From an uncultured Bacteroidales bacterium (GTDB taxonomy: Bacteria > Bacteroidota > Bacteroidia > Bacteroidales > UBA4417), in NCBI GenBank assembly GCA_903913645.1, contig CAIWMA010000190.1:1-34970 (forward strand): 34,970 nt of DNA, read 5' to 3'. The notes below the pieces were generated by a model. It had not been told where the DNA came from and did no database searches. It saw only the letters and a list, made by a program, of their open reading frames with translations. This document shows, piece by piece, positions 16,930 to 26,628 of this stretch. Numbering within the stretch: the stretch's first letter is position 1; each line of letters starts with the position of its first letter. The position numbers and the translations under genes are program-made.

Positions 16930-17784
16930 TTAATTAGCCATAACATAGGCTTCTGTCCACCAGGATTTAATGTTTGCATAGCTGATCCAGCCAAAACCAG
17001 CTGATGCCCATGATGTGCCCCAGCTATTCTGGAATTTGAAAGCGCTTTTTGCATCATCATAACCAACTACACAATAGCAGTGTCCGCCTAGCGATGGTTT
17101 TTTAAAAGCGCCTAAAACTGCATTATTTGCAAGATACTCGAAAGCCATATTAACAGATCCTCCCACGATAACCGGATTGCCTGCATATAGTTGAGCTTTT
17201 ATAGCGTCAGTGGTAATTGCCACTGTTGAATAACCTGATATTTTATACTTTGCAGCCTCTGTATTTTGAGCTGCTGTAGGCAGTAAAGTGCAGGATACAT
17301 CAGTATAAGGCATAGAAGTCCATGTGCATGCTCCTTTTGATTTAAGCAGATTTAACCCTGTAGTTACATAAGCACCAGATCCGCAGCTTTTTGCTGCTTT
17401 AATCTGGTTATAAACATATTCCGGGCTGAAGATATTTACACTTTGCGACCAGGATCCTGCGTGTGTTTTCAGCCACAAAGTACTTCGCCCTGCATAGGTT
17501 GTTCCCCATGCTACACAAGAGCCTTCACCCCCTTGGTCACCTACAGGTGGAGAAGTTAAAGTTATCGATACAGGTAAAGCTTTCAGGTTGATACCTTCTG
17601 GCATTTGAGCTGCCTGTATTGCCTCGTAATCAATTCTGGGTAAAAAGTTTAATCCTAATTCATGCATAACTGGTGTATTCAGTTGTGCGTCCTGTTGGGG
17701 TTCAACAGCAGCTTCTTTATTACACGCAACTAAGGCTGTGCTCAATGCAACCAGCAAGAATAGAGATTTGAATGTGTTTTTCAT
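16930..17784 (-). CDS. Papain-like (C1) cysteine peptidase, lipoprotein
   Basis: This is a secreted cysteine protease of the papain family, anchored as a lipoprotein. The signal peptide ends in a lipobox (STALVAC, Cys21). The catalytic cysteine is Cys90 in DQGGEGSCVAWG, which replaces the usual QGxCGSCWAF. The catalytic histidine is His235 in GGHCYCVVGYDD, and Asn253 in FQNSWGTSW completes the triad. The GxGWISY block follows. Its 284 residues leave only a short stretch (about 22-78) between lipidation site and catalytic core, so there is little or no pro-domain. It stands alone with its own terminator. Nothing shows its substrate. Confidence 0.9.
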   Translation of the reverse strand: MKNTFKSLFLLVALSTALVACNKEAAVEPQQDAQLNTPVMHELGLNFLPRIDYEAIQAAQMPEGINLKALPVSITLTSPPVGDQGGEGSCVAWGTTYAGRSTLWLKTHAGSWSQSVNIFSPEYVYNQIKAAKSCGSGAYVTTGLNLLKSKGACTWTSMPYTDVSCTLLPTAAQNTEAAKYKISGYSTVAITTDAIKAQLYAGNPVIVGGSVNMAFEYLANNAVLGAFKKPSLGGHCYCVVGYDDAKSAFKFQNSWGTSWASAGFGWISYANIKSWWTEAYVMAN

Positions 17785-17948
17785 AGGCTTTTTCTTTTTT
17801 TAGTTTGTGAAAAGTTTATATTAAAATTTGATCACTGAGTAATCAGTCCATCACAGTTTAAGGGAATCCCGGAAGAAGAAAATGGTACTTGCGTGTTCAA
17901 AAATTTTGTGAAAGTAGCTGACAGTGCTAAAGTTTTCCAATCAGATTC

Positions 17949-17956
17949 CAAATATA
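17949..17956 (-). promoter_or_regulatory. Candidate -7 element of the C1 peptidase gene
   Basis: The minus strand reads TATATTTG, matching TAnnTTTG, 165 bases before the start codon. No -33 box is visible, so confidence is low. Confidence 0.35.
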
Positions 17957-18014
17957 ATCAATTTTCATGAATATTAACACACGGATACGGAATGAGTTAT
18001 TAATCATTTTCCTT

Positions 18015-18022
18015 TAACTTTG
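18015..18022 (+). promoter_or_regulatory. -7 element of the M16 operon
   Basis: TAACTTTG followed by C matches TAnnTTTG 115 bases before the first M16 start. The -33 box is unclear. Confidence 0.5.
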
Positions 18023-18137
18023 CATGAACTCATAACAAAAACTGGTGAAGTACGTTATTTACTTCATGATTTAACAGATTTTTATTTGAGAAGAAAATCC
18101 CGCTTCACTGACTTGTTGATTTACTCAAATATGCTTT

Positions 18138-19376
18138 ATGACTGAATTTGACCGTTTTACATTGGACAATGGCTTACGGGTGGTAGTTCACCGAGATTCA
18201 AGTACTCCTATTGTTGCAATGAATATACTGTATAATGTGGGATCTCGCGATGAGCATCCTGATCGCACCGGTTTTGCTCATCTTTTTGAGCACCTGATGT
18301 TTGGCGGTTCTGTGAATATTCCGCGTTACGACGAACCACTCGAAAGGGTAGGAGGCGAGAATAATGCTTTTACCAATAACGATTTCACTAATTATTATCT
18401 TACAGTTCCGGGCCATAATCTCGAGACAGCTTTCTGGCTCGAGTCGGACCGGATGCTTAATTTGGCATTTTCAACCAAAAGTTTTGATGTTCAGCGCAAT
18501 GTGGTTGTTGAAGAATTCAGACAGAATTATCTGAATCAGCCATACGGCGATGCCTGGCTGTTGCTTCGCCCGCTGGCATATAAAGTCCATCCTTACCAAT
18601 GGGCAACCATCGGAATTGATCCTTCGCATATAGAGAATGCGAGTATGGATGAAGTTCGCGATTTTTATGAACGGTTTTATAATCCTTGTAATGCCATAAT
18701 GGTGATTGCCGGAAACGTTGAAACAAACGAAATAAAGGCACTTTCAGAAAAATGGTTCGGCGTTATCGAAAAAGGAACTGTTTATCATCGAAATCTACCA
18801 GTTGAGCCCACTCAGACTGAAGCACGAACACTAACAGTGCATCGCGATGTACCTTATGATGCAATTTATAAATCCTGGCATATGTGCAGCCGTGCCGATG
18901 ATGGATTTTTTGCAACCGACCTTATCTCTGACATACTTTCTGCCGGCCAGTCCGGGAGACTGAACCAGCAATTAGTTAAAAATCTGCGTCTTTTCAGCGA
19001 AATAAACGCTTTTATCTCAGGCGATATCGAAGCTGGATTATTTGTAATCACAGGAAAATTGATTAAAGGCGTTTCAATGGCTGATGCTGAAGCCGCGTTG
19101 CAACTGGAAATAGATGAAATCTGCAAAAATGAAATTGCTGAAAACGAATTACAGAAAGTAAAAAACAGGGTTGAGGCTATGATGGCATTCAGTGAAATGC
19201 GCGTACTCGATAAAGCCATGAACCTTGCTTATTATGAACTGCTTGGTGATGCAAGCCTGGTTAATAGCTTGGTTCATAAATATGCATCTGTTACAGCAAA
19301 TGAAATTTCTGTGGAAGCAAAAAAGATTTTCAAAACTGAAAACTGTTCGACGCTCTATTATTTAGCTAAGAATTAG
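18138..19376 (+). CDS. M16 family zinc peptidase, catalytic subunit
   Basis: This is a zinc metallopeptidase of the pitrilysin/processing-peptidase family. The inverted zinc motif HxxEH is His48-Leu-Phe-Glu51-His52, and the third ligand is a glutamate near residue 125 in VVVEEF. The 412-residue length is that of a two-domain half enzyme, so it needs a partner subunit. The next gene encodes an M16 protein without the zinc motif, the usual non-catalytic half. No signal peptide is seen, so it may be cytoplasmic. Substrates of such pairs are usually short peptides; none can be named here. Confidence 0.93.
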   Translation: MTEFDRFTLDNGLRVVVHRDSSTPIVAMNILYNVGSRDEHPDRTGFAHLFEHLMFGGSVNIPRYDEPLERVGGENNAFTNNDFTNYYLTVPGHNLETAFWLESDRMLNLAFSTKSFDVQRNVVVEEFRQNYLNQPYGDAWLLLRPLAYKVHPYQWATIGIDPSHIENASMDEVRDFYERFYNPCNAIMVIAGNVETNEIKALSEKWFGVIEKGTVYHRNLPVEPTQTEARTLTVHRDVPYDAIYKSWHMCSRADDGFFATDLISDILSAGQSGRLNQQLVKNLRLFSEINAFISGDIEAGLFVITGKLIKGVSMADAEAALQLEIDEICKNEIAENELQKVKNRVEAMMAFSEMRVLDKAMNLAYYELLGDASLVNSLVHKYASVTANEISVEAKKIFKTENCSTLYYLAKN

Positions 19377-19440
19377 AAACAGCAAATTTCAACTTGCTAA
19401 AATCACTTCTTATCTTCTCGTATTACTCACAAACTCTTTT

Positions 19441-19500
19441 TCTTTCGCTCACACCCACTTTCACTAAGTCACTAAGTCCCTCATTCTCAATTTCCACTAA
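19441..19500. repeat. Low-complexity CACTAAGT-type spacer
   Basis: Plus-strand words such as TCACTAAGTCACTAAGTCCCTC form a degenerate, C/T/A-rich tract between the two M16 genes. It shows no hairpin, and it separates genes that are normally close together. Confidence 0.5.
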
Positions 19501-19529
19501 TATCAAGTACAAACAAACCTAAATCTAAA

Positions 19530-20822
19530 ATGACTAACCTTCTCAACCGGAAATCACAACCTGCCATACAGTCTCTAGGACGAATCCAATTTCCTCAGCC
19601 TCAAATATCTCAGTTGAGTAACGGGATAAAAGTATACCAGTTCAATTCGGGATCTCAGGATGTAATTTCAATAGAGATGGTGTTTGCAGCCGGAAGCTGG
19701 TTTCAGAAAAAGCCATTTTCGGCCATGGCAACCAACCTGATGCTTCGCGAAGGAACCAGGAATTTTTCTGCTCAGAAACTTTCCGAAACACTTGATTATT
19801 TCGGCGCACATTTCGAAAATACCACCGAACGCGATAACGCTTACATAACATTATATTCGCTCAATAAGCATTTAAATAATACGTTGCCTTTGTTGAGTGA
19901 GATTGTTAAAAATCCGGTTTTCCCTGCAAGTGAATATGATGTGATTGCCGGCAAACAGCGACAAATGCTCGAAGTAAACCGTCAGAAAGTTAATTTCCTG
20001 GCCCGTACTCATTTTAATTCTATCCTTTTCGGCAGTAAACATCCATATGGAATTAACCTCGAACCCAATGATATTGGCAGGGTAAATACGGCCGACCTGG
20101 TTGAATTCCATAAATCGCAGTATCATTCGGGCAATTGTACCATAATAGTAGCCGGCCTTATTAAGCCAGGACTAATCAATGATCTGGAAACGTATTTCGG
20201 TGGATCCGACTGGAGCGGAAACAGTATTAGTCCTATTCAGTATTTATTGTCAGGATCAGATCAGAAGTATAATTTTCATCAGAAAGAAGGCGCCATGCAA
20301 TCTGCAATCCGTATAGGCGGTTTGATGTTCAGCCGCAGCCATCCTGATTTTGCCGGGATGAAAGTGCTCAATGCAATCCTTGGAGGATATTTCGGCTCAC
20401 GCCTCATGAATAACCTGAGAGAAGATAAAGGGTATACCTATGGAATCGGGTCGTCGGTGGTACCGTTGCGTAACGGTGGATTTTTTGTGATTTCGGGCGA
20501 AGTTGGTGCCGGTGTTATAAAAGAAGCTCTTTCCGAAATAAAATTTGAACTCAATCGTTTGTGTACTGAGCAGGTAGGAGAAAGCGAACTTTCGCTGGTA
20601 CGCAGTTATTTAACCGGCGAAATGCTCAGGGCTGTAGATGGTCCGTTTGCCCAGGCTGACCTGTATAGCGAACTGATTGAGGACGGACTCGATATCTCGC
20701 ATTTCGAGCAATTGACTGATACCATAAATCATATTAATGCTCAACAACTTCAGGATTTGGCAATCAGGTATCTGAATCCTGACGATTTGTTTACGCTGGT
20801 GGTTGGACCTGAAGGAATCTAA
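19530..20822 (+). CDS. M16 family protein, non-catalytic subunit
   Basis: It has the M16 fold but lacks HxxEH: where the zinc motif should be, it reads MATNLMLREGT (residues 66-76). It keeps the C-terminal substrate-binding block NLREDKGYTYGIGS, the R/Y pair typical of non-catalytic halves. Its 430 residues match the partner upstream. Together they should form a heterodimer with one active site. The 153-base spacer between the genes is low-complexity and has no terminator, so co-transcription is likely. Its role is inferred from family behaviour. Confidence 0.92.
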   Translation: MTNLLNRKSQPAIQSLGRIQFPQPQISQLSNGIKVYQFNSGSQDVISIEMVFAAGSWFQKKPFSAMATNLMLREGTRNFSAQKLSETLDYFGAHFENTTERDNAYITLYSLNKHLNNTLPLLSEIVKNPVFPASEYDVIAGKQRQMLEVNRQKVNFLARTHFNSILFGSKHPYGINLEPNDIGRVNTADLVEFHKSQYHSGNCTIIVAGLIKPGLINDLETYFGGSDWSGNSISPIQYLLSGSDQKYNFHQKEGAMQSAIRIGGLMFSRSHPDFAGMKVLNAILGGYFGSRLMNNLREDKGYTYGIGSSVVPLRNGGFFVISGEVGAGVIKEALSEIKFELNRLCTEQVGESELSLVRSYLTGEMLRAVDGPFAQADLYSELIEDGLDISHFEQLTDTINHINAQQLQDLAIRYLNPDDLFTLVVGPEGI

Positions 20823-20834
20823 TGCATATATTTG
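20803..20834 (+). promoter_or_regulatory. Promoter of the gliding-type C-terminal domain gene
   Basis: TTG at 20803-20805 and TATATTTG at 20827-20834 are 21 bases apart, a good Bacteroidota promoter. It overlaps the 3' end of the M16 gene and leaves a leader of about 20 bases before the ATG at 20860. Confidence 0.6.
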
Positions 20835-20859
20835 CCTTACAATACATGATATCAATGCT

Positions 20860-22773
20860 ATGAAATCGAGTATTTATTTGTTCCGGTTATTGCTTTTGGT
20901 ATTCCTGCTTCCTGTCGTTTATGTAAATGCTGATACCGTTTTGTTGTACTGCAATCTGAATACAAATCCGGAAAATGCTTTGTTGCCGAAAACGTCTGTA
21001 ATTCCTGATCTTTACAAAACCACAACAAATTTAAAACCCGGAACGTCCCAGGTTCCTCCTACAATTATACTAACTGTTGATCCGTTTTTGTCTAGTGTTG
21101 CATTGTTAAAATGGACAACGTCTGACCCGGGTTTGCAAGGAGATTATATCGTTCAAAGATATACCCTGGCCGATGGTTGGGTTGATATTGCAACGCTGCC
21201 ATTTTCTACTGTCCTGGCCTACAACGATGTTATCACTTTCCCATACTGCAATCCTACTGATTTCTCCTACCGGATTCATTTTTTATCTGCTTCGGGACTT
21301 GACGATGCTTTTTCACTGATCGTAAAACCGTCTTCACCTTTATCGGATCTTACAACACCTGAAAATGTCTCAAATCTTTTAGTAAGTGTAGGGCCGCCAA
21401 TGTTACTAATCTGGGATAGAATTACAAACGACTCAATTTGGCGTTATGATATTCAGCGTACTGTTGATTTAAATGCATGGGGGCCGCCCATCGGCAGTGC
21501 TACTGCTGCTGAACGAAATTTTTGGGATGCAAATGCCATTCCTGCCTGCGAAAGTGCTTTCAAATATATTGTTACTACTATTGACAGGTGCGGGAATCAT
21601 AGTGCTCCTGACTATGAGAATAATTATGTTCAAACCATAAAACTTGACGTGCCAAAGCCCGGGCCATGTGATAAGTCCGCAAAGTTAGTCTGGAATTCAT
21701 ACAAAAATATGCCTGGCGGTCTCAGCGGATATACAGTGTACCGGATTGACGGAATAACTTCTTCTTTCAAAATAATTGATCTGTCGGATACATCATATGT
21801 TGATACTTATAATTTTCAAGATGGAGTTACGTATTTATATTCTATAGGAGCCAGAGATATTAATGGACAATATTCAACAGTTTCCTGCCAGGTTGGATGG
21901 ACATACAAAGGAAACACCACTCCTGATACTGTTTATATTACACAAGTTGGTGTTGAGAATAACAGTTATATAAATATTAAATACTATTTTTCACCTGTCA
22001 ATTCAGTTGACACGTTAGTGCTCGAACGTTCCGACGATGGTGGGGCTAATTATCATGTAATTGATACCCTAAAATCACCTGCGATGCAGCAATCTTATTT
22101 TAATGATACTACAGCTGATTTTAACGCGCAGTCTTATTGCTACCGCTTGGTTGCCATTGATAAGTGCGGTAATTCAACAAATTCGATGAATACGTCTAAA
22201 TCTGTCTGGCTGCAATGTGCATCGACTGAAACAGAGAATAATCTGGACTGGAACACTTACGAAACCTGGCTTCAGGGAGTTGCCGGGTATGATACATACC
22301 GGATTTTAAATAATGAATCTGTAACAGCCACGATCGTAAACAGTGGGCCATCCGCAATTTCATATTCCGATCCATTATCAGGCTACGATCAGACCAAAAT
22401 GGCTTGCTATTGGGTGGAAGCAAAAGAAAATGCAGGGAACCCTTATTTGCAAAATGCCATATCAAAATCAAATACATGCTGTGTACTCAAAGATGCTGTT
22501 TTGTATATGCCGAATGCATTTAATCCGGAAGGTAAGAATAAGGTATTCCGGCCGGTACCGGAACCCTTATTTGTTGATACGAAAAGCTTTAAAATGACAA
22601 TCTTCAGCAGGTGGGGTCAGCAGCTTTTTGAAACCACCGATATAGTTAATGGCTGGGACGGAACTGTTAACGGGCAGTTTACTCCTGTTGGTCAATACAA
22701 CTATTTAATAACCTACAAATCACTCGAAGGCAAGGACTATACAAAAAGGGGTTCGGTATTGCTGGTCCGTTAG
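20860..22773 (+). CDS. Secreted fibronectin-like protein with type B T9SS sorting domain
   Basis: This 637-residue secreted protein starts with a signal peptide (MKSSIYLFRLLLLVFLLP...). Repeated modules of fibronectin type III character follow, each with an LxW (LKW, LIW, LVW or LDW), a YxVQR/YxIQR-like strand and a CGN motif (DRCGNHS, DKCGNS). The C-terminal 90 or so residues form the gliding-motility-associated domain: YMPNAFNPEG, IFSRWGQQLFE, NGWDGTVNG and PVGQYNYLITYKS, ending KRGSVLLVR. This domain routes cargo through the type IX secretion system to the surface. A TTG start at 20803 would precede the signal peptide by 19 polar residues, so the ATG at 20860 is preferred. The function is probably adhesive or structural. 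Confidence 0.9.
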   Translation: MKSSIYLFRLLLLVFLLPVVYVNADTVLLYCNLNTNPENALLPKTSVIPDLYKTTTNLKPGTSQVPPTIILTVDPFLSSVALLKWTTSDPGLQGDYIVQRYTLADGWVDIATLPFSTVLAYNDVITFPYCNPTDFSYRIHFLSASGLDDAFSLIVKPSSPLSDLTTPENVSNLLVSVGPPMLLIWDRITNDSIWRYDIQRTVDLNAWGPPIGSATAAERNFWDANAIPACESAFKYIVTTIDRCGNHSAPDYENNYVQTIKLDVPKPGPCDKSAKLVWNSYKNMPGGLSGYTVYRIDGITSSFKIIDLSDTSYVDTYNFQDGVTYLYSIGARDINGQYSTVSCQVGWTYKGNTTPDTVYITQVGVENNSYINIKYYFSPVNSVDTLVLERSDDGGANYHVIDTLKSPAMQQSYFNDTTADFNAQSYCYRLVAIDKCGNSTNSMNTSKSVWLQCASTETENNLDWNTYETWLQGVAGYDTYRILNNESVTATIVNSGPSAISYSDPLSGYDQTKMACYWVEAKENAGNPYLQNAISKSNTCCVLKDAVLYMPNAFNPEGKNKVFRPVPEPLFVDTKSFKMTIFSRWGQQLFETTDIVNGWDGTVNGQFTPVGQYNYLITYKSLEGKDYTKRGSVLLVR

Positions 22774-23074
22774 CTGCTGCTCGCTAATCATCGGAAAATT
22801 AAAGATGTATATTTAAATCTGCAGTTTTTAATTTTCAGCGTTTCTCCACAAATTGATTCTTTATAGTATTTTGAAAATCAATATGTTAATTGATTTCACA
22901 TTTACTATTAACACTAATATATTATTAGAGTATGGCGGTTTTAACACGATTTATAATGTGCAAATTCCATTAATTATTCTGATCTTCAACTGTTTGTAAC
23001 AGGCCAAAACCTTAAGATTTTTTAACAAGGACTTCCATTAAAATTAGTAAATTTGCAAATTCAAAAAAAAGACT
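22774..23074. other. Gap before guaB
   Basis: There is no gene here. A stem of 10 exact base pairs (GAAAATTAAA at 22794-22803 with TTTAATTTTC at 22827-22836) may end the preceding transcript, though it lacks a T tail. An AAATCAAT/ATTGATTT repeat lies at 22875-22896. The guaB promoter is at the right end. Confidence 0.55.
23048..23055 (+). promoter_or_regulatory. -7 element of guaB
   Basis: TAAATTTG followed by C matches TAnnTTTG 20 bases before the guaB ATG. A -33 TTG is not evident. No purine riboswitch or operator palindrome is seen. Confidence 0.6.
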
Positions 23075-24544
23075 ATGTTCATTGATAGTGAAAAATTTGC
23101 AGGCGATGGCCTGACTTACGATGATGTCTTGCTTATTCCCGCTTATTCTGAAGTGCTTCCCCGCGATGTGGAAACTTCAACGTGGTTTACTAAGAAAATA
23201 AAAATCAATATACCAATTGTATCTGCAGCTATGGATACAGTTACCGATTCCACTATGGCTATTGCAATTGCCCAGGAAGGCGGAATTGGTGTGTTGCATA
23301 AAAATATGAGTATTCTGGATCAGGCTGCTGAGGTTCGGCGTGTTAAACGTTCGGAAAGCGGTATGATCACTGATCCGATCACGTTAAAAGAAGATGCATT
23401 GGTTGAAGATGCACTTACCATTATGCGTGAAAATAAAATCGGGGGTATCCCTGTAGTTAATGCAGGAGGGAAATTGGTTGGTATTATCACTAACCGTGAT
23501 CTTCGCTTTGAGCGCAATCCGCTACGCCCTGTTGTCGAAATTATGACACGCGAAAACCTGATCACAACCAACACAAAGACCAATCTCGACCAGGCTTCAG
23601 ATATATTACAGGAATACAAAATCGAGAAACTGCCGGTAGTTGATGATGACTATAAGCTTGTCGGCCTGATTACGTATAAAGATATAAGTAAGATAAAAGC
23701 CCGTCCGAACGCTTGTAAAGATGAGCTTGGTCGCTTACGTGTTGCAGCCGGTGTCGGTGTTACTGCCGATGTATTGGAACGTGTTACAGAACTTGTAAAA
23801 AATGGCGTTGACGCTGTTGTTATTGATACGGCACACGGCCATTCAAAGGGTGTTATCGATACTACACGCCTTGTTAAAAAGCATTTCCCAGACCTGCAGA
23901 TTGTTGTAGGAAATATTGCCACTGCCGAAGCTGCACGCGACCTGGTAAATGCAGGTGCCGATGCAGTTAAAGTTGGAATTGGTCCAGGTTCCATTTGTAC
24001 AACCCGTATTATCGCCGGTATAGGAATTCCACAGCTTTCGGCTATTTATGTTGTAGCTAAAGAATTACGCGGATCCGGAATCCCGGTTATTGCCGATGGC
24101 GGCATCCGTTATACAGGCGATATTGTAAAAGCCATAGCAGCCGGAGCCTACAGCATTATGGCAGGTTCATTGTTTGCCGGGGTTGAGGAATCGCCTGGCG
24201 AAACCATAATTTTCGAAGGCCGCAAATTCAAATCATACCGTGGTATGGGCTCCATCGAAGCTATGCAGAAGGGTTCGAAAGATCGTTATTTCCAAGATGC
24301 AGAAGATGATATCCAAAAACTGGTTCCCGAAGGAATAGTTGGAAGAGTGCCGTTTAAAGGAACACTTTCCGAAGTAATTCATCAGATGATAGGTGGTTTG
24401 CGTGCAGGAATGGGATACACAGGTTCAGCTAATATTGCTGCCCTTCAGAATGCAAAATTTATTAAAATAACTTCATCCGGGGTGGTCGAAAGTCATCCGC
24501 ACGATATCACCATTACCCGTGAAGCGCCAAACTATAGCAGGTAA
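23075..24544 (+). CDS. guaB: Inosine-5'-monophosphate dehydrogenase
   Basis: It oxidises IMP to XMP with NAD+, the committed step of guanine nucleotide synthesis. The 489-residue protein has the N-terminal [20 protein letters not shown], two CBS domains (about residues 95-205) inserted in the barrel, and the catalytic loop [11 protein letters not shown] with Cys308. [12 protein letters not shown] and the flap YRGMGS follow. The length is normal and no active-site residue is missing. Three SurA-type genes follow on the same strand after 86 bases of low-complexity DNA with a small CTTAAAC/GTTTAAG hairpin. Whether they share the guaB transcript is open. Confidence 0.98.
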   Translation: MFIDSEKFAGDGLTYDDVLLIPAYSEVLPRDVETSTWFTKKIKINIPIVSAAMDTVTDSTMAIAIAQEGGIGVLHKNMSILDQAAEVRRVKRSESGMITDPITLKEDALVEDALTIMRENKIGGIPVVNAGGKLVGIITNRDLRFERNPLRPVVEIMTRENLITTNTKTNLDQASDILQEYKIEKLPVVDDDYKLVGLITYKDISKIKARPNACKDELGRLRVAAGVGVTADVLERVTELVKNGVDAVVIDTAHGHSKGVIDTTRLVKKHFPDLQIVVGNIATAEAARDLVNAGADAVKVGIGPGSICTTRIIAGIGIPQLSAIYVVAKELRGSGIPVIADGGIRYTGDIVKAIAAGAYSIMAGSLFAGVEESPGETIIFEGRKFKSYRGMGSIEAMQKGSKDRYFQDAEDDIQKLVPEGIVGRVPFKGTLSEVIHQMIGGLRAGMGYTGSANIAALQNAKFIKITSSGVVESHPHDITITREAPNYSR

Positions 24545-24561
24545 TTTATTTTTCCGGTAAT

Positions 24562-24597
24562 CTCTCTAATCCCTAATCCTTAAACACTGAGTTTAAG
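24562..24597 (+). repeat. CCCTAATCC-type tract with small hairpin after guaB
   Basis: Plus-strand CTCTAATCCCTAATCCTTAAAC is a degenerate CTAATCC repeat. It is joined to a 7-bp perfect hairpin, CTTAAAC (24579-24585) with GTTTAAG (24591-24597), loop ACTGA. There is no T tail, so it is a weak terminator or attenuator candidate. Confidence 0.45.
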
Positions 24598-24630
24598 ACT
24601 TCAGACATTAATTAATAATTGTGAATCAAA

Positions 24631-26622
24631 ATGAAACAGAAACTTTTTAATGCTTCGCTTACATTAATATTCAGCATCTTATTTTTGTCAGTTTTCAGCC
24701 AAAGTGCAGATCCTGTCCTGCTCCAGGTAGCCAACGAAAAAATTACTAAAAACGAGTTTATCAAAGTTTTTGAAAAGAATAACATTAAAAGTGAAAAGCC
24801 TGATAATAAGGCTCTGGAAGAGTACCTCGATTTATTCACTAATTTCCGATTAAAAGTAACCGAAGCTGAGGTATTGGGTATGGATACTGTAAAATCCTTC
24901 CGTGATGAATTAGGAGGATACCGGAAACAATTGGCTCAGCCTTACCTTTCTGATAACCAGGCAACTGACAAAATGATTCAGGAAGCATATGAACACAAGA
25001 AATATGATGTTCGTGCCAGCCAGATTCTAGTTCGTGTTGAAAGGCTTGCCCCGGCCGCAGATACACTGACTGCATGGAATAAAATTATGCAATTGCGTAA
25101 GCGGATTTTAAAAGGAGAAGATTTTGGTAAAGTTGCCATGGATGGTTCTGAAGATCCATCAGCAAAAGACCGCACTGCCGAGGGGCGAACTATAAAGGGC
25201 AACCGTGGCGACCTTGGATTCTTTACCGCCTTCGATATGGTATATCCTTTCGAAGAAGCAGTTTACAATTCAAAAGTAGGCGAAGTAAGCATGCCTGTGC
25301 GGACTGATTTTGGGTACCACCTTATAAAAGTTACAGCTAAAGCTCCTGCCATTGGTAAGGTTCAGCTTGCGTACATAATGCAGATTTACCCTGCAAAAGC
25401 AACTCTTGATGATTCACTAAGAGTTGCAGATTCAGCAAACCTTGCATACAAATTATTGCAAACCGGCAGCGATTTCGCAGATGTTGCCAAGAAATTTTCC
25501 GATGACGCTTCTACCGCCGGTAAAGGTGGAGTTTTGCCCTGGTTTGGTGTAAACCGCCTTCTTCCCGATTTCACCCTGAACATACAAAAGATGAAGCAGA
25601 AAGGCGATTATTCGGAGCCTTTTCAAACTATTTACGGTTGGTTTATCATAAAGCTTGTCGACCAGAAACTTATTGGTAGTTTCGATGAAGAGAAAGAAGA
25701 CATTAAACAGCGAATACCACGCAGCGACAGGAACGCTGATGTCCTGAATGCATTTGTGGCTAAAACCAAATCCACGTATGGATTTACACAAAACCTTAAA
25801 GCACTTGATGAGTTGGCAAAGACTGTTACTGATTCAATTTTTGTTGCAAGCTGGAAAGCAGAGCAGGCCGCAGGTTTGAATAAAGACCTCTTCTCAATCG
25901 GAACAAAAACGTACAGCCAGTCTGATTTAGCCAAACATTTGGCTTCAACGCAGCGTCGTGAGCAAAAGCGTGATATACCGGCATTCGTTTACCAACAGTA
26001 TAATAGTTTTGTAAACGATGCTGTTAACAAATATGCTGATAGCCAGCTTGAAGCTGAAAATCCTGAATTTAAATCTCTTATAAATGAGTATCATGACGGA
26101 ATACTGCTTTTCGATCTTACAGATAAAAAAGTGTGGTCTAAAGCCGTGAAAGATTCCGTTGGGCTGGAGCAATTCTACGAGAAAAATAAGAACAATTACA
26201 TGTGGGAAACCAGGCTCGATGCATCCATCTTTACTGTTAAAGATCCAGGCATTGTTAAGAACCTGAAAAAGTTGCTGAAAAAAGGAACTCCTGATGAACA
26301 GGTATTATCAAATTTCAACGTCGACACGGTTCAAAAAGTGACTGTTGAACATAAAAAATTCGCTAAAGGTGATAACACCAATATTGATGCACTGGTATGG
26401 AAACCTGGTATTTCGGATTTGATTACTATGGCTGACACAACAAATGCCATAATTGTTGTACACAAGGTTGTAGCACCAGAACCGAAATTATTGAACGAAA
26501 TACGTGGAGCAATGACTGCCGATTATCAGAATTTTCTGGAAAAAGAGTGGATAGCAGAACTTCGTTCCAAGTACCCGGTAATAGTTAACCGTGAAGTGTT
26601 TAATTCAATCGTAACTCAATAA
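24631..26622 (+). CDS. SurA/PpiD-like periplasmic peptidyl-prolyl isomerase, two parvulin domains
   Basis: This is a secreted folding factor for envelope proteins. After a signal peptide (about residues 1-24) comes a SurA-like helical region (about 27-120) and two parvulin (PpiC) domains. The first (about 126-236) has ASQILV, GDLGFF and FGYHLIKV. The second (about 245-343) has SDDASTAGKGGVLPWF and YGWFIIKL. A long C-terminal region of over 300 residues has no family I recognise. At 663 residues it is longer than SurA. The next gene follows after six bases and a second SurA after that. Such a set is expected to chaperone outer-membrane barrels and lipoproteins. Confidence 0.9.
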   Translation: MKQKLFNASLTLIFSILFLSVFSQSADPVLLQVANEKITKNEFIKVFEKNNIKSEKPDNKALEEYLDLFTNFRLKVTEAEVLGMDTVKSFRDELGGYRKQLAQPYLSDNQATDKMIQEAYEHKKYDVRASQILVRVERLAPAADTLTAWNKIMQLRKRILKGEDFGKVAMDGSEDPSAKDRTAEGRTIKGNRGDLGFFTAFDMVYPFEEAVYNSKVGEVSMPVRTDFGYHLIKVTAKAPAIGKVQLAYIMQIYPAKATLDDSLRVADSANLAYKLLQTGSDFADVAKKFSDDASTAGKGGVLPWFGVNRLLPDFTLNIQKMKQKGDYSEPFQTIYGWFIIKLVDQKLIGSFDEEKEDIKQRIPRSDRNADVLNAFVAKTKSTYGFTQNLKALDELAKTVTDSIFVASWKAEQAAGLNKDLFSIGTKTYSQSDLAKHLASTQRREQKRDIPAFVYQQYNSFVNDAVNKYADSQLEAENPEFKSLINEYHDGILLFDLTDKKVWSKAVKDSVGLEQFYEKNKNNYMWETRLDASIFTVKDPGIVKNLKKLLKKGTPDEQVLSNFNVDTVQKVTVEHKKFAKGDNTNIDALVWKPGISDLITMADTTNAIIVVHKVVAPEPKLLNEIRGAMTADYQNFLEKEWIAELRSKYPVIVNREVFNSIVTQ

Positions 26623-26628
26623 ATATAG

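Larger units (their letters stand above)
17785..18137. other. Divergent intergenic region, C1 peptidase / M16 pair
   Basis: There is no gene here. It separates two divergent transcripts and holds a candidate -7 element for each: TATATTTG on the minus strand (17949-17956) and TAACTTTG on the plus strand (18015-18022). No operator-like palindrome is evident. Confidence 0.6.
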
